Assembly: GCA_900761995.1 (NCBI GenBank)
Contig: CAAFEY010000178.1
Location: 1 to 59,325 of the forward strand
Reading direction: 5' to 3'
Origin: an uncultured Collinsella sp.
GTDB taxonomy: Bacteria; Actinomycetota; Coriobacteriia; Coriobacteriales; Coriobacteriaceae
DNA length: 59,325 bases
Shown here: piece after piece, positions 25,935 to 34,964 of the stretch
Layout: each line of letters begins with the position of its first letter
How positions within the stretch are numbered: position 1 is the first letter of the stretch
Made by a program: the position numbers and the translations under genes
Notes under the pieces: generated by a model
Database searches by the model: none
Seen by the model: only the letters and a program-made list of their open reading frames with translations
Told to the model about the DNA's origin: nothing

Positions 25935-25966
25935 AAGAGCGTCCTGCGTAGCGGGGCGCTCTTTTT
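25935..25966 (+). terminator. Terminator after rpsO
   Basis: AAGAGCGTCC pairs with GGGGCGCTCTT (one wobble) around a loop, followed by TTTTT at 25962-25966. Confidence 0.85.
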
Positions 25967-25974
25967 GTGTAAGG

Positions 25975-26056
25975 GCGTGAACAATCACGCTCTGAAGCGT
26001 GGCGGGGGCAGGGGGCCCGCGTCACATGAGAAGCCCGCAGGCAAGGGGCCTGTGGG
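25975..26056 (+). promoter_or_regulatory. pnp leader hairpins
   Basis: GCGTGA-ACAA-TCACGC (25975-25990) and CCCGCAGGC-AAGGG-GCCTGTGGG (26034-26056, one wobble) lie in the 150-nt rpsO-pnp gap. The second ends just before the Shine-Dalgarno AAAGGAG. pnp mRNAs in other bacteria carry a leader stem that is processed for autoregulation; this could be the counterpart. Confidence 0.4.
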
Positions 26057-26069
26057 GTAAAGGAGAACA

Positions 26070-28316
26070 ATGACACTCGTATCCAAGACTTTTGAGCTGT
26101 ACGGCAAGACCTACACCTTTGAGTCGGGCGAGCTTGCCAAGCAGGCCACCGGCGCCTGCCTGGTCAAGCAGGGCGACACCACGATGCTCGACACCGTGGT
26201 CGTCTCCAAGGAGCGCAAGAACTACGACTTCTTTCCGCTGACCGTCGACTTCAACGAGAAGATGTACGCCGCCGGCCGCATCCCGGGTGGCTACCTCAAG
26301 CGTGAGGGCCGTCCCAGCGAGAAGGCCACGCTCACCGCGCGCATGATCGACCGTCCGATTCGCCCGAGCTTCCCGGACGGCTTCCGCAACGAGGTACACA
26401 TCGTCGCTACCTCGCTCGTCGCCGACCAGGTCAACCCCTTTGACGTCATCAACGTCATGGGTGCTTCCCTGGCCATGACGCTCGGGGGCGTGCCCTTCGA
26501 GGGCCCGCTTGCCTGCGTGCGCATCGGCCGCAACGTGGAGACCGGCGAGTTTATCGTTAACCCCACCTATGAGGAGCGCGAGAACTCCGATCTGGACCTG
26601 GAGCTGGGCGGCTCTGCCGACTTCATCTCGATGGTCGAGGCCGGCGCCGAGGAGATCTCCGAGGACGACATGCTCGCCGCCATGAAGTTTGGCCAGGAGG
26701 CCCTTGCTGCCTTCTGCCAGGCTCAGGACGAGTTTGTCGCCGAGTGGGAGCAGGTCAACGGCGCTATCGTCAAGAAGGAGTACCCGCTCGACCAGCCCGT
26801 CGAGGAGGTCCAGGAGCGCATCTTCGCCCACTACGACGAGATGGCAGCCGCCCTTCGCGACGCCGACAAGCTCTCCCGTATCGGCAAGGTCGAGGCTCTG
26901 AAGGAGTCCATCCGTGCCGAGTTCACCGAGGAGGAGCAGTCCGCTTGGGAGCGCGAGATTCCCGTGGCGCTCAAGAAGCTCGAGAAGAAGGCTATGCGTA
27001 CCATGGTCGTCGAGACCGGCGAGCGCGTCGACGGCCGTGCCGCCGATGAGATTCGCCCCATCATGGTGAAGGATAACTACCTGCCGCTCGTTCACGGCTC
27101 CGGTCTGTTCCAGCGTGGCCAGACCCAGGTGCTTTCCGTCCTGTCGCTCGGTATGCTCAACGAGGGCCAGCGTCTGGATACCATCGAGCCCACCGAGGGC
27201 AAGCGCTACATGCACCACTACAACTTCCCGCCGTTCTGCACCGGCGAGACCGGCCGCATGGGCAGCCCCAAGCGCCGCGAGATCGGCCACGGCAACCTGG
27301 CCGAGCGCGCTTTGCTTCCGGTGCTCCCCGACGAGAACGAGTTCCCCTACGCCATTCGCGTCGTCTCCGAGGTCATGGAGTCCAACGGCTCCTCTTCGAT
27401 GGCTTCGACCTGCGGCTCCACGCTCGCCCTTATGGACGGCGGCGTGCCCATTAAGCGCCCGGTCTCCGGTATCGCCATGGGCCTGATCCAGGAGGAGGGC
27501 AAGACCGTGGTCCTGTCCGACATCCAGGGTCTCGAGGACTTCCTTGGCGACATGGACTTTAAGGTCACCGGCACCACCGAGGGCATTACCGCTCTGCAGA
27601 TGGACAACAAGGCCACCGGCCTTACCTTTGACATCTTGGCCCGCGCCCTGCAGCAGGCCAAGGAGGGTCGCGCCTTCATCCTGCAGAAGATGCTCGATGT
27701 GATCCCCGAGCCGCGCCACACCACGCGCAGCACCGCTCCGCGCATCGTTTCCATCCAGGTTCCGACCGACAAGATCCGCGACGTCATCGGTTCCGGCGGT
27801 AAGGTCATCCGCGGCATCCAGGACGAGACCGGCGCTTCGGTCGACATCCAGGAGGACGGCACCGTCTTTGTCGGCGGCACCGGCGAGTCCGTCGACCAGG
27901 CCGTCGAGCGCATCAAGCTCATCATCAAGGTTCCCGAGCCGGGCGAGGAGTACACCGGTCGCGTGGTCTCCATCCAGCCCTTCGGCGCCTTCGTCAACCT
28001 GCTGCCCGGTAAGGACGGCCTGCTGCACATCTCCCGCGTCGCCAAGGGCCGCGTGGAGAAGGTCGAGGACGTCCTCAACGTGGGCGACGAGGTCAAGGTC
28101 GTCGTCATCGAGGTCGACGATCGTGGCAAGATCTCGCTCGATCGTCTTGACAAGCCCGAGGCCCCGGCTCGCGCCGAGGGTTCCTCCGAGGGCGACGGCG
28201 AGCACTTCCAGCGCCGTGAGCGTCCGCGTCGCGAGCGCTCTGAGCGCAGCGACCGTCCGCGCCGTCCCGGCGACAACGGAGGCCGCAAGCCCCGCCGTCA
28301 CCACGACGCCGAGTAA
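26070..28316 (+). CDS. pnp: Polyribonucleotide nucleotidyltransferase (PNPase)
   Basis: A 748-residue 3'-5' phosphorolytic exoribonuclease. It has two RNase PH-like domains (with FRNEVHIVATSL near 107-118 and RREIGHGNLAERAL in the second), a KH domain (IRDVIGSGGKVIRGIQ) and an S1 domain (GRVVSIQPFGAFVNLLPGK). The last ~45 residues are a disordered Arg-rich tail. It acts with RNase J and RNase Y, both encoded nearby, in mRNA decay. Confidence 0.96.
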   Translation: MTLVSKTFELYGKTYTFESGELAKQATGACLVKQGDTTMLDTVVVSKERKNYDFFPLTVDFNEKMYAAGRIPGGYLKREGRPSEKATLTARMIDRPIRPSFPDGFRNEVHIVATSLVADQVNPFDVINVMGASLAMTLGGVPFEGPLACVRIGRNVETGEFIVNPTYEERENSDLDLELGGSADFISMVEAGAEEISEDDMLAAMKFGQEALAAFCQAQDEFVAEWEQVNGAIVKKEYPLDQPVEEVQERIFAHYDEMAAALRDADKLSRIGKVEALKESIRAEFTEEEQSAWEREIPVALKKLEKKAMRTMVVETGERVDGRAADEIRPIMVKDNYLPLVHGSGLFQRGQTQVLSVLSLGMLNEGQRLDTIEPTEGKRYMHHYNFPPFCTGETGRMGSPKRREIGHGNLAERALLPVLPDENEFPYAIRVVSEVMESNGSSSMASTCGSTLALMDGGVPIKRPVSGIAMGLIQEEGKTVVLSDIQGLEDFLGDMDFKVTGTTEGITALQMDNKATGLTFDILARALQQAKEGRAFILQKMLDVIPEPRHTTRSTAPRIVSIQVPTDKIRDVIGSGGKVIRGIQDETGASVDIQEDGTVFVGGTGESVDQAVERIKLIIKVPEPGEEYTGRVVSIQPFGAFVNLLPGKDGLLHISRVAKGRVEKVEDVLNVGDEVKVVVIEVDDRGKISLDRLDKPEAPARAEGSSEGDGEHFQRRERPRRERSERSDRPRRPGDNGGRKPRRHHDAE

Positions 28317-28339
28317 CAGCCGTACATAACCAGCACCGC

Positions 28340-28370
28340 AAGGGCGACTCCGGACAGGGGTCGCCCTTTT
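28340..28370 (+). terminator. Terminator after pnp
   Basis: AAGGGCGAC (28340-28348) pairs with GTCGCCCTT (28360-28368), followed by TTTT-GTTT. Its right arm is also the first part of the long inverted repeat of the structured element starting at 28363. Confidence 0.88.
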
Positions 28371-28511
28371 GTTTGCGCCCGGGAGGGCCGCATATGAAGT
28401 TTCCTGCTCTACAGTCCTGCGCAAGACGGAAAGCACATTAAGTGCTTTCCTTTGCGTGCGGAACTCGCGATAAACTTCATATGCGCCCCTCCCGGTCGCA
28501 AGCAAAAGGGC
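28363..28511 (+). repeat. Structured palindromic element, family 1, copy A
   Basis: The 149-bp element has 40-base arms (28363-28402 and 28472-28511; 37 of 40 complementary) around a 69-base core. The core holds CCTGCTCTACAGTCCTGC, an apical hairpin GGAAAGCAC-ATTAA-GTGCTTTCC, and GTGCGGAACTCGCGAT. A second copy with the same unpaired blocks and different but still paired stems lies at 28636-28768 in opposite orientation. No coding content is credible. Confidence 0.7.
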
Positions 28512-28635
28512 TGGTTAGTGCCGCTCGCTATTTAGTTAGACAGTCTATTCAGTAGTCAGATTTCAGATCTGTAGATAGCCGCAGCAGCATCTTCCCAGAT
28601 AAAACCGACCAAAACAAACCTATCCCTTATTGGCA
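28512..28635. other. Spacer between the two family 1 elements
   Basis: The 124 bp between the inward-facing elements hold no open frame of note and no strong hairpin beyond a short CAGATCTG palindrome. I see nothing further in it. Confidence 0.4.
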
Positions 28636-28768
28636 GGTTTCCCGTGGGGCGGGCACTGATGAAGTTTATCGCGAGTTCCGCACGAACAGGAGGCCACTTA
28701 ATGTGGCCTCCGTCGTGAGCAGGACTGTAGAGCAGGAAACTTCATCAGTGCCCGCCCCACGGGAGACC
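28636..28768 (-). repeat. Structured palindromic element, family 1, copy B
   Basis: Arms of 32 bases (28636-28667 and 28737-28768; 31 of 32 complementary) enclose a 69-base core. Read on the minus strand, the core matches copy A exactly in its outer blocks (bases 1-18 and 53-69). The apical hairpin is GGAGGCCAC-ATTAA-GTGGCCTCC: three adjacent stem pairs differ from copy A and all three are compensated. The outer arms also differ in sequence from copy A while staying paired, apart from the invariant ATGAAGTTT next to the core. Confidence 0.7.
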
Positions 28769-28956
28769 GGCGGGATAGACCGGTTCAGATGGGGCTTTGA
28801 TGCATGGGTGGTCTGTTGTTGTGCAAATGGGTATCATACTGTGGTTATTGCATCGACTCTGCGATGCATGTTTGTACGTTCCCGGCGGTCGGTTTGCCAG
28901 AAGCGCCCCGTCGGTTGTTTCAGACCCGTTTCGAAGAAAGGAAACCACACTCACTT

Positions 28957-30627
28957 ATGGCAGCTAAAAAATCATCTCCCTTGAAGATCATTCCGCTCGG
29001 CGGCCTTGATGGCATCGGTAAGAACATGACGGTCTTCGAGTGCGGCGACGACATGGTGCTCGTCGACGCCGGTCTCATGTTCCCGGATGACTCCCAGCCC
29101 GGTATCGATCTGGTGCTTCCTGACTACACCTATGTCCTGGAGAACGAGGAGAAGCTCCGCGGTATCGTCGTCACCCACGGCCACGAGGACCACACCGGTT
29201 CGCTTCCGTATCTGCTGCAGGACCTTAACAATAAGGTGCCCATCTTTTCGAGCAAGCTGACGCTTGGCTTTATCGAGGGCAAGCTTTCTGAGTTCCGCAT
29301 CCGCGCGCCCAAGTTCCGCGAGGTCAAGGGCGGCAGCCATGTCAACCTCGGTGGCATCTCGCTCGACTTCTTCTCGATGACGCACTCTATCCCCGGCGCT
29401 CTGGGCGTGTTCATCCGCACCAATCAGGGCACCGTTATGCACACCGGCGACTTTAAGCTCGACCAGACGCCCATCGATGGTGTCACGCCCGACTATGCCG
29501 CTATCAGCCGCTTTGCCAAGCAGGGTATCGACCTGCTGCTTTCCGACTCCACCAACGCCACGGTTCCCGGCTTTACCAAGTCCGAGGCCGAGGTTGGTCC
29601 CAACCTGCTGCACGCCATCAAGAACGCGCCGGGTCGCGTGTTCGTCGCGTCGTTCTCGAGCCACATCCATCGTTTGCAGCAGATCTGCGATGCCGCCCGC
29701 AAGTGCGGCCGTAAGGTCGTTGTGACCGGTCGCTCCATGCTCACTAACACCCGCGTGGCGCGCGAGCTTGGCTACCTCAACATCGACGACGCCGATATCA
29801 TCGATGCCTTTGACATTGATAACCTGCCTGACGACAAGATTGTCGTCATGTGCACCGGTTCGCAGGGCGAGCCGCTGTCGGCCCTGTCCCGCATGGCCAA
29901 TGGCGAGCACAAGACGCTCTCCATCCACGAGGGCGATACCGTTATCCTCTCGGCAACTCCTGTTCCCGGCAATGAGAAAGCCGTCCAGCAGGTCGTCAAC
30001 AGCCTGGCCAAGCTCGGCTGCGACGTGTGGGATAAGAACCGCGCTCTCGTTCACGTTTCCGGTCACGGTAGCCAGGAGGAGCTCAAGCTCCTGATGGCCA
30101 TGGCCAAGCCCACGTACTTTATGCCGGTTCACGGTGAAGCCGTGCATCTGCGCGCCCATGCCCAGCTGGCCCGCAAGATGGGTCTCAAGGACGATCATAT
30201 CTTTATCCTCGACAACGGCGACACGCTCGAGATGCGCGGCGGTATCGTTAAGCGCGGTACGCCCGTCGAGTCCGGCGTCGTTTACGTCGACGGCCTGCGC
30301 ATCGGCGATACCGACCCCATCGTCTTGCGTGATCGTCAGAAGCTCGCCAACGACGGTATGGTTACCGCTGTTGCCATCGTCTCGCTCAAGCACAAGAAGA
30401 TCGAGGCCATCGAGTTCTCGGGCCGCGGCGTCTCGTTTGCCATCGACGACCAGTTCTCCGAGGATGCCTCCGCGTCCATCATGAAGACGATCGAGAAGGG
30501 CAAGTTCAGCTTTACGAGCAGCGGTTCCGATGCCATTCGCAAGGCCGTGCGCGACTCGCTCTCCAACTTTATCTGGAGCCGTACGCGCACTCGTCCGATG
30601 ATCATCCCGGTCGTCATGGAGGTTTAG
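28957..30627 (+). CDS. rnj: Ribonuclease J
   Basis: A 556-residue metallo-beta-lactamase/beta-CASP nuclease with 5'-3' exo- and endonuclease activity. HGHEDHTG at about 74-81 supplies metal ligands, with the beta-CASP motifs and a C-terminal domain. It is close to the usual 550-560 length. The ATG at 28957 begins MAAKKSSPLK; an earlier in-frame GTG would add 51 poorly supported residues. The leader from 28769 has no other gene. Confidence 0.94.
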   Translation: MAAKKSSPLKIIPLGGLDGIGKNMTVFECGDDMVLVDAGLMFPDDSQPGIDLVLPDYTYVLENEEKLRGIVVTHGHEDHTGSLPYLLQDLNNKVPIFSSKLTLGFIEGKLSEFRIRAPKFREVKGGSHVNLGGISLDFFSMTHSIPGALGVFIRTNQGTVMHTGDFKLDQTPIDGVTPDYAAISRFAKQGIDLLLSDSTNATVPGFTKSEAEVGPNLLHAIKNAPGRVFVASFSSHIHRLQQICDAARKCGRKVVVTGRSMLTNTRVARELGYLNIDDADIIDAFDIDNLPDDKIVVMCTGSQGEPLSALSRMANGEHKTLSIHEGDTVILSATPVPGNEKAVQQVVNSLAKLGCDVWDKNRALVHVSGHGSQEELKLLMAMAKPTYFMPVHGEAVHLRAHAQLARKMGLKDDHIFILDNGDTLEMRGGIVKRGTPVESGVVYVDGLRIGDTDPIVLRDRQKLANDGMVTAVAIVSLKHKKIEAIEFSGRGVSFAIDDQFSEDASASIMKTIEKGKFSFTSSGSDAIRKAVRDSLSNFIWSRTRTRPMIIPVVMEV

Positions 30628-30628
30628 T

Positions 30629-33409
30629 TTGGCGCGCGGATCTGCACAAAACGCCAAAGGCAATAAGGCCAACAACCAACCGGCATCTGCTAAGGGTGCC
30701 GGTTCCCATCTGCGTGCCAATAAGGGCCACGAGTCCGAGTTCGATGATTTCGAGCCCTTGGTCGAGCCCTCGGCCAACCGCGATATCGCCGGCGTGGTCA
30801 TTGCCGTTTTGGCGATCGCGTCCTTTATTGCCGTGATTTCGCCGGCGACTGCGCCCGTTACGGCTGCGGTTGCCGGTTTCTACCACTTGGGCTTTGGTCT
30901 GGGCGCCTACGTGCTGCCGATCGTCATTTTGCTGTTTGCCGCCACGCTCTTTTTAGGCGAGGACTCGCCGCTCAACGCGCGCTCTGTTGCGGGCGGCGCC
31001 GTGGTCTTTATCGCCGTCGTCTCCATTCTTTCGTTGATGGTGCCAGGTACGAGCGACTCGTGCGACCTTATGTTCACGCCGCAAAATCTGTCCGCCTCGG
31101 GTGGCTACATTGGTGCGTTTATTGCGAGTGCGCTGCAGAATGCCCTGGGTAAGCTTATCGCGATGGTGGTCCTGTTGGGCCTTGTCGTCGTGGGCCTGGT
31201 CATCATCGGCTTTTCGGTGGGCGGCGTTTTGCGCTCTGCTCGCGACCGTGCGGCCGATTTTGCCGAGCGCCGTCGTGCCGATGTTAACGCGAGTCCGTGG
31301 GGTGACGATGAGGCCCTGTCGGTGCCCGGCGTTGCCCGTCCTCACCTGAGCATTCTTCGTCAAAAGGGCTCCGATGTTGCCGTGACCACGGTCATGGGCA
31401 ACGATGTGGACCCGGTTTTGGACGATGACGACGAGGACGAGGATCCGTTTGTCGACGTGTCCGATGCCGTGGAAGCTGAGCGCGCTAAGACGACGCTGTT
31501 GCCGCGCCGCCATGCCAAGAAGGGCAAGGCTGCGCCCAAACTCAATACGAGTGAGCCCGACCCGTCTTGGTCCGAGAGCGAGATTGAGCTCACCGAGGGC
31601 GATGACGAGGACGACGAGGCTCCGATTGAGACCGCAAAGACAACTTTGCTGCCGCGTCGCCATGCAAAGCGCGACCAGGTAACCGGTCAGCTTTCGATGG
31701 AAGACGACCCCGATAAGATCGACGAGTCCGAGCCGCCGTTTGCCGTGAATCCTGTCTCGGCAGCACCTCAGATCCCCGACTTCTTGAAGCATCCCAAGGT
31801 TGCCGATGCGCCTGCCTTGAGTGCTGTCGAATCGGCTGCGGCTAGCGATGGGGGAGCGGACGGCAGCGCCGCAGATAACGAGGGCGAAGAAGAGGACGGC
31901 CTCAAACTTCCGCCACTTGAGATTCTGCATGCCAACCCGCAGTCGGCTTCCTCCGCGTCTTCTGACAAGGAGCTGGAACAGACTGCCGAGTCGCTTCAGT
32001 CCACCTTGCTGGAGTTTGGTCGTAGTGCCCGCGTGGTCGGCTGGATCGCCGGCCCCACGGTGACGACCTTTAAGCTGCAACCTGGCGAGGGCGAGCGCGT
32101 GAGCAAGATTTCGAGCCTCGAGGACGATATCGCGCTATCGCTTGCTGCCCAGTCGGTGCGTATCTTTGCCCCGATCCCCGGCACCTCGCTTGTGGGTATC
32201 GAGATCCCCAATCGCAAGCGCCAGAACGTCAACCTGGGCGACGTGCTTCCCTATGTGAAGGGCGGTCCGCTCGAGCTTGCCATCGGCCGCGATGCCGAGG
32301 GTACGCCGGTCGTCGCCGACCTCGCCAAGATGCCCCACCTGCTGATCGCCGGCACGACCGGTTCTGGTAAGTCGGTGATGATCAACTCCATCATCACGAC
32401 CCTGCTCATGCGCGCGCTTCCCGAGGACGTTCGCCTGATCATGGTCGACCCCAAGCGCGTCGAGCTTGCGGGCTATAACGGTCTGCCGCATCTCTATGTG
32501 CCCGTGGTGACCGAGCCCAAGCAGGCCGCGAGCGCTCTGCAATGGGCCGTGTCCGAGATGGAGCGACGCCTGAAGGTCTTCGAGCGTCTCAACGTGCGTA
32601 AAATCTCGACCTACAACGAAAAGCAGGCCGCCGGCGAGTTTGAGCATTACGACAACCCGCCGCAAAAGATGCCCTACCTGGTCATCATCATTGACGAGCT
32701 CTCGGACCTGATGATGGTCGCCGGTAAGGATGTCGAGGCCTCGATCGTGCGTATTGCACAGCTGGGCCGTGCCGCCGGTATTCATCTTATTGTGGCCACC
32801 CAGCGCCCCAGCTCCAACGTGGTGACGGGCCTCATCAAGGCCAACATCACCAACCGCATCGCCTTTAACGTCGCCACGGGCATCGACTCGCGCGTCATCA
32901 TCGACCAGATGGGTGCCGAAAAGCTCACCGGTTTGGGCGACATGCTGTTCTCTAAGGTCGACTGGGGCAAGCCTCGCCGTATCCAGGGCTGCTTTGTCTC
33001 GGATGACGAAATCAACGAGATTGTCGAGTTCGTCAAGTCGCAGAGCGAGCCCGACTACCACGAGGAGATCCTGTCTGCCGTGGCGCCCGCTTCCATGTCC
33101 ATGGCGGGTGGCGGCGGCATTGTCCGCACCGGAGTCGCCGAGCCGCAAGACGATGATCCTCTCATTTGGGAAGCCGCCCATATTGTGGTGGAATCGCAGC
33201 TTGGCTCCACATCTGGCCTGCAACGCCGTCTGAAGGTTGGCTATGCACGTGCCGGGCGTATTATGGACATGCTGGAAGAAAAGGGTGTCGTCGGACCGCC
33301 CGACGGTTCCAAGCCGCGCGAGGTCCTGTTGGACGAGGAGGGGCTTGCCGCGCTGGAATCTGTCGACGCCGAGATGGCACGTGAAGATCGTGAGTTTGGA
33401 GGATTCTGA
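30629..33409 (+). CDS. ftsK: DNA translocase FtsK/SpoIIIE
   Basis: A 926-residue membrane-bound DNA pump for chromosome segregation. It has four predicted transmembrane segments (about 50-200), a long acidic linker, the RecA-like motor with Walker A GTTGSGKS near 575-582 and a C-terminal gamma winged helix (GSTSGLQRRLKVGYARAGRIM) that reads polarity sequences. The linker repeats AKTTLLPRRHAK twice, about 50 residues apart. TTG start at 30629, two bases after rnj, with GGAGG upstream. It overlaps the next gene by 1 nt. Confidence 0.94.
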   Translation: MARGSAQNAKGNKANNQPASAKGAGSHLRANKGHESEFDDFEPLVEPSANRDIAGVVIAVLAIASFIAVISPATAPVTAAVAGFYHLGFGLGAYVLPIVILLFAATLFLGEDSPLNARSVAGGAVVFIAVVSILSLMVPGTSDSCDLMFTPQNLSASGGYIGAFIASALQNALGKLIAMVVLLGLVVVGLVIIGFSVGGVLRSARDRAADFAERRRADVNASPWGDDEALSVPGVARPHLSILRQKGSDVAVTTVMGNDVDPVLDDDDEDEDPFVDVSDAVEAERAKTTLLPRRHAKKGKAAPKLNTSEPDPSWSESEIELTEGDDEDDEAPIETAKTTLLPRRHAKRDQVTGQLSMEDDPDKIDESEPPFAVNPVSAAPQIPDFLKHPKVADAPALSAVESAAASDGGADGSAADNEGEEEDGLKLPPLEILHANPQSASSASSDKELEQTAESLQSTLLEFGRSARVVGWIAGPTVTTFKLQPGEGERVSKISSLEDDIALSLAAQSVRIFAPIPGTSLVGIEIPNRKRQNVNLGDVLPYVKGGPLELAIGRDAEGTPVVADLAKMPHLLIAGTTGSGKSVMINSIITTLLMRALPEDVRLIMVDPKRVELAGYNGLPHLYVPVVTEPKQAASALQWAVSEMERRLKVFERLNVRKISTYNEKQAAGEFEHYDNPPQKMPYLVIIIDELSDLMMVAGKDVEASIVRIAQLGRAAGIHLIVATQRPSSNVVTGLIKANITNRIAFNVATGIDSRVIIDQMGAEKLTGLGDMLFSKVDWGKPRRIQGCFVSDDEINEIVEFVKSQSEPDYHEEILSAVAPASMSMAGGGGIVRTGVAEPQDDDPLIWEAAHIVVESQLGSTSGLQRRLKVGYARAGRIMDMLEEKGVVGPPDGSKPREVLLDEEGLAALESVDAEMAREDREFGGF

Positions 33410-34938
33410 TGGCTGCACGCTTTGGTGACATGCTGCTCGAGCAGCGTCGCCGAATGGGCCTTTCCATTCAGCAGGTCGCCAACACCATCAAAATCAGGCC
33501 GCAGATCATCGAGTTTTTCGAGACCGGTAACTTTGCTTCGATGCCGCCGCGCGGCTATGCGCAGGGCATGATTTCGAGCTATGCTCGCTTTTTGGGCCTC
33601 AATCCGCGCGAGGTCGTCAATGCCTACTTTGACGATCTGATGGCATACGAACGCGAGACGTCGCAGCAGGGCGGTCGTTTTCAGGACGCCGCCGGCTACG
33701 TCAATTCGCGTTCCTCGGTCGATAACGGGCGCTTCCTGATGGTTCAGGGCGGTCGTTCGACCCGCTATGGACAGCGTCCTCAGCAGGCCGGTTATATTAC
33801 CGAGACGGGTTCGGGCGAGGAGATTCGCTCACAGCGTGACCGGTTCCGCAGTACGCCGATGCCCGAGGACCGTGCACTTCCCGCTGCCCGCGGCGTGGCG
33901 CGTGACCCTCGTGCCGGCTACGGCGACGGCGGCTATTCCGATCGCGGTTACCGTGGTGCCTCTACGGGACGCTCTCGCGGTGGCTATGCGGATGCCGATA
34001 CCACGCAGGTGACGCCGCGTCTTCGCTCTCAATCGCAGCCGTATGGCCAGCGCTCCTCGGTTCCGCGTTCGGGCCAGCGTGGCTATCAAGGCCGCGGTGA
34101 ACTTGCGCCCCGCTCGGGTCAGCGCAGCCTTCAGGGCCAGGGTGGCTATCGCGGCCGTTCCGATAGCAATCGTGGTCGTATCCCTCAGGGAGGCGGCCGC
34201 AGCAGTTCCAGTCGTGGACGTGGCGGTGGGCGTGCTTCCCAGAACAACGGTCTAGATCCTCGTATCGTTTACGCCGGCATCGGTGCCGTGGCCTTGCTGC
34301 TGATCGTGCTCATCGTGGTGCTCCTACGTGGCTGCGGCTCCTCGGCGCCCGAGGCGACGCCTGAGACGCCCGCTGCCACCAAGGCAACGACTAAGAAGTC
34401 TTCCAAGAAGACCGAAACGGTCGATGAGGACGAAGACACCGATGGGGCGACGGATGAGTCGACTGACTCGGACGCTACTAAGACGACGGCCAAGAAGGAA
34501 GAGAACGAGGTCACGAAGGTCAAAGTCTCCGTTGCCAAGGGAAAGACCGCGTGGATTGAGGTCAAGGTCGACGGCAAGTCGGTCTATGGCGCCCAAGCGA
34601 CTGGCCCCTTTGAGCAGGAGTACACGCCCGAGTCCTCGATCGAGATCACCACGTCCAAGCCTTCCGATGTCACCGTTACCAAGAACGGTGAAAAGGTCCG
34701 TTACGATACCAAGACCTCGGGCGTGGCGCGTGTGACGATTACCGTTCCCAAGAAGGAAACGACTGATTCCGAGAATGGTGAAAGTTCTGATGGTACCGAC
34801 ACCACCGATGGTACCGACACCACCGATGGTACCGACACCACCGATGGTACCGATGCCCAGTCCACGGATGGCGCCGATACCGCAACTGACGGTCAGACGC
34901 CCACCGATTCTACCGACTATTCGTACGATAGCTACTAA
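33409..34938 (+). CDS. RodZ-like helix-turn-helix membrane protein
   Basis: A 509-residue protein. An N-terminal HTH_25 (FGDMLLEQRRRMGLSIQQVA, about 5-75) resembles RodZ/YmfM. An Arg/Gly/Ser-rich stretch (about 110-280) leads to one transmembrane helix (about 284-304), then a Thr/Lys/Asp-rich segment and a beta domain like DUF4115 (VSVAKGKTAWIEVKVDGKSV). It ends in a repetitive Asp-Gly-Thr tail. RodZ links MreB to cell-wall elongation; whether that role holds here is inference. Coupled to ftsK by a TGATG overlap. Confidence 0.8.
   Translation: MAARFGDMLLEQRRRMGLSIQQVANTIKIRPQIIEFFETGNFASMPPRGYAQGMISSYARFLGLNPREVVNAYFDDLMAYERETSQQGGRFQDAAGYVNSRSSVDNGRFLMVQGGRSTRYGQRPQQAGYITETGSGEEIRSQRDRFRSTPMPEDRALPAARGVARDPRAGYGDGGYSDRGYRGASTGRSRGGYADADTTQVTPRLRSQSQPYGQRSSVPRSGQRGYQGRGELAPRSGQRSLQGQGGYRGRSDSNRGRIPQGGGRSSSSRGRGGGRASQNNGLDPRIVYAGIGAVALLLIVLIVVLLRGCGSSAPEATPETPAATKATTKKSSKKTETVDEDEDTDGATDESTDSDATKTTAKKEENEVTKVKVSVAKGKTAWIEVKVDGKSVYGAQATGPFEQEYTPESSIEITTSKPSDVTVTKNGEKVRYDTKTSGVARVTITVPKKETTDSENGESSDGTDTTDGTDTTDGTDTTDGTDAQSTDGADTATDGQTPTDSTDYSYDSY
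34789..34854 (+). repeat. 18-bp tandem repeat in the RodZ-like gene
   Basis: GATGGTACCGACACCACC occurs three times in a row (34789-34842), then a partial GATGGTACCGAT. It encodes Asp-Gly-Thr-Asp-Thr-Thr units in the extracytoplasmic tail. Copy number could vary by slippage without shifting frame. Confidence 0.8.
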
Positions 34939-34964
34939 GCCGCTCGTACGCGAAAGGAAACAGC

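Noticed and set aside
26022..28505. 827-codon minus-strand open frame opposite pnp
   Set aside because: Shadow of pnp that also runs through structured element A; low-complexity Leu/Gly/Asp composition and no family match.
28363..28768. CRISPR array or ordinary MITE interpretation of the family 1 pair
   Set aside because: There are only two copies, in opposite orientation, with divergent arms; no direct-repeat/spacer pattern, no cas genes and no constant terminal sequence.
28703..28984. Small plus-strand open frame overlapping copy B of the family 1 element
   Set aside because: Related peptides appear only because the element core is conserved; changes between copies preserve base pairing rather than amino acids, and no Shine-Dalgarno is present.
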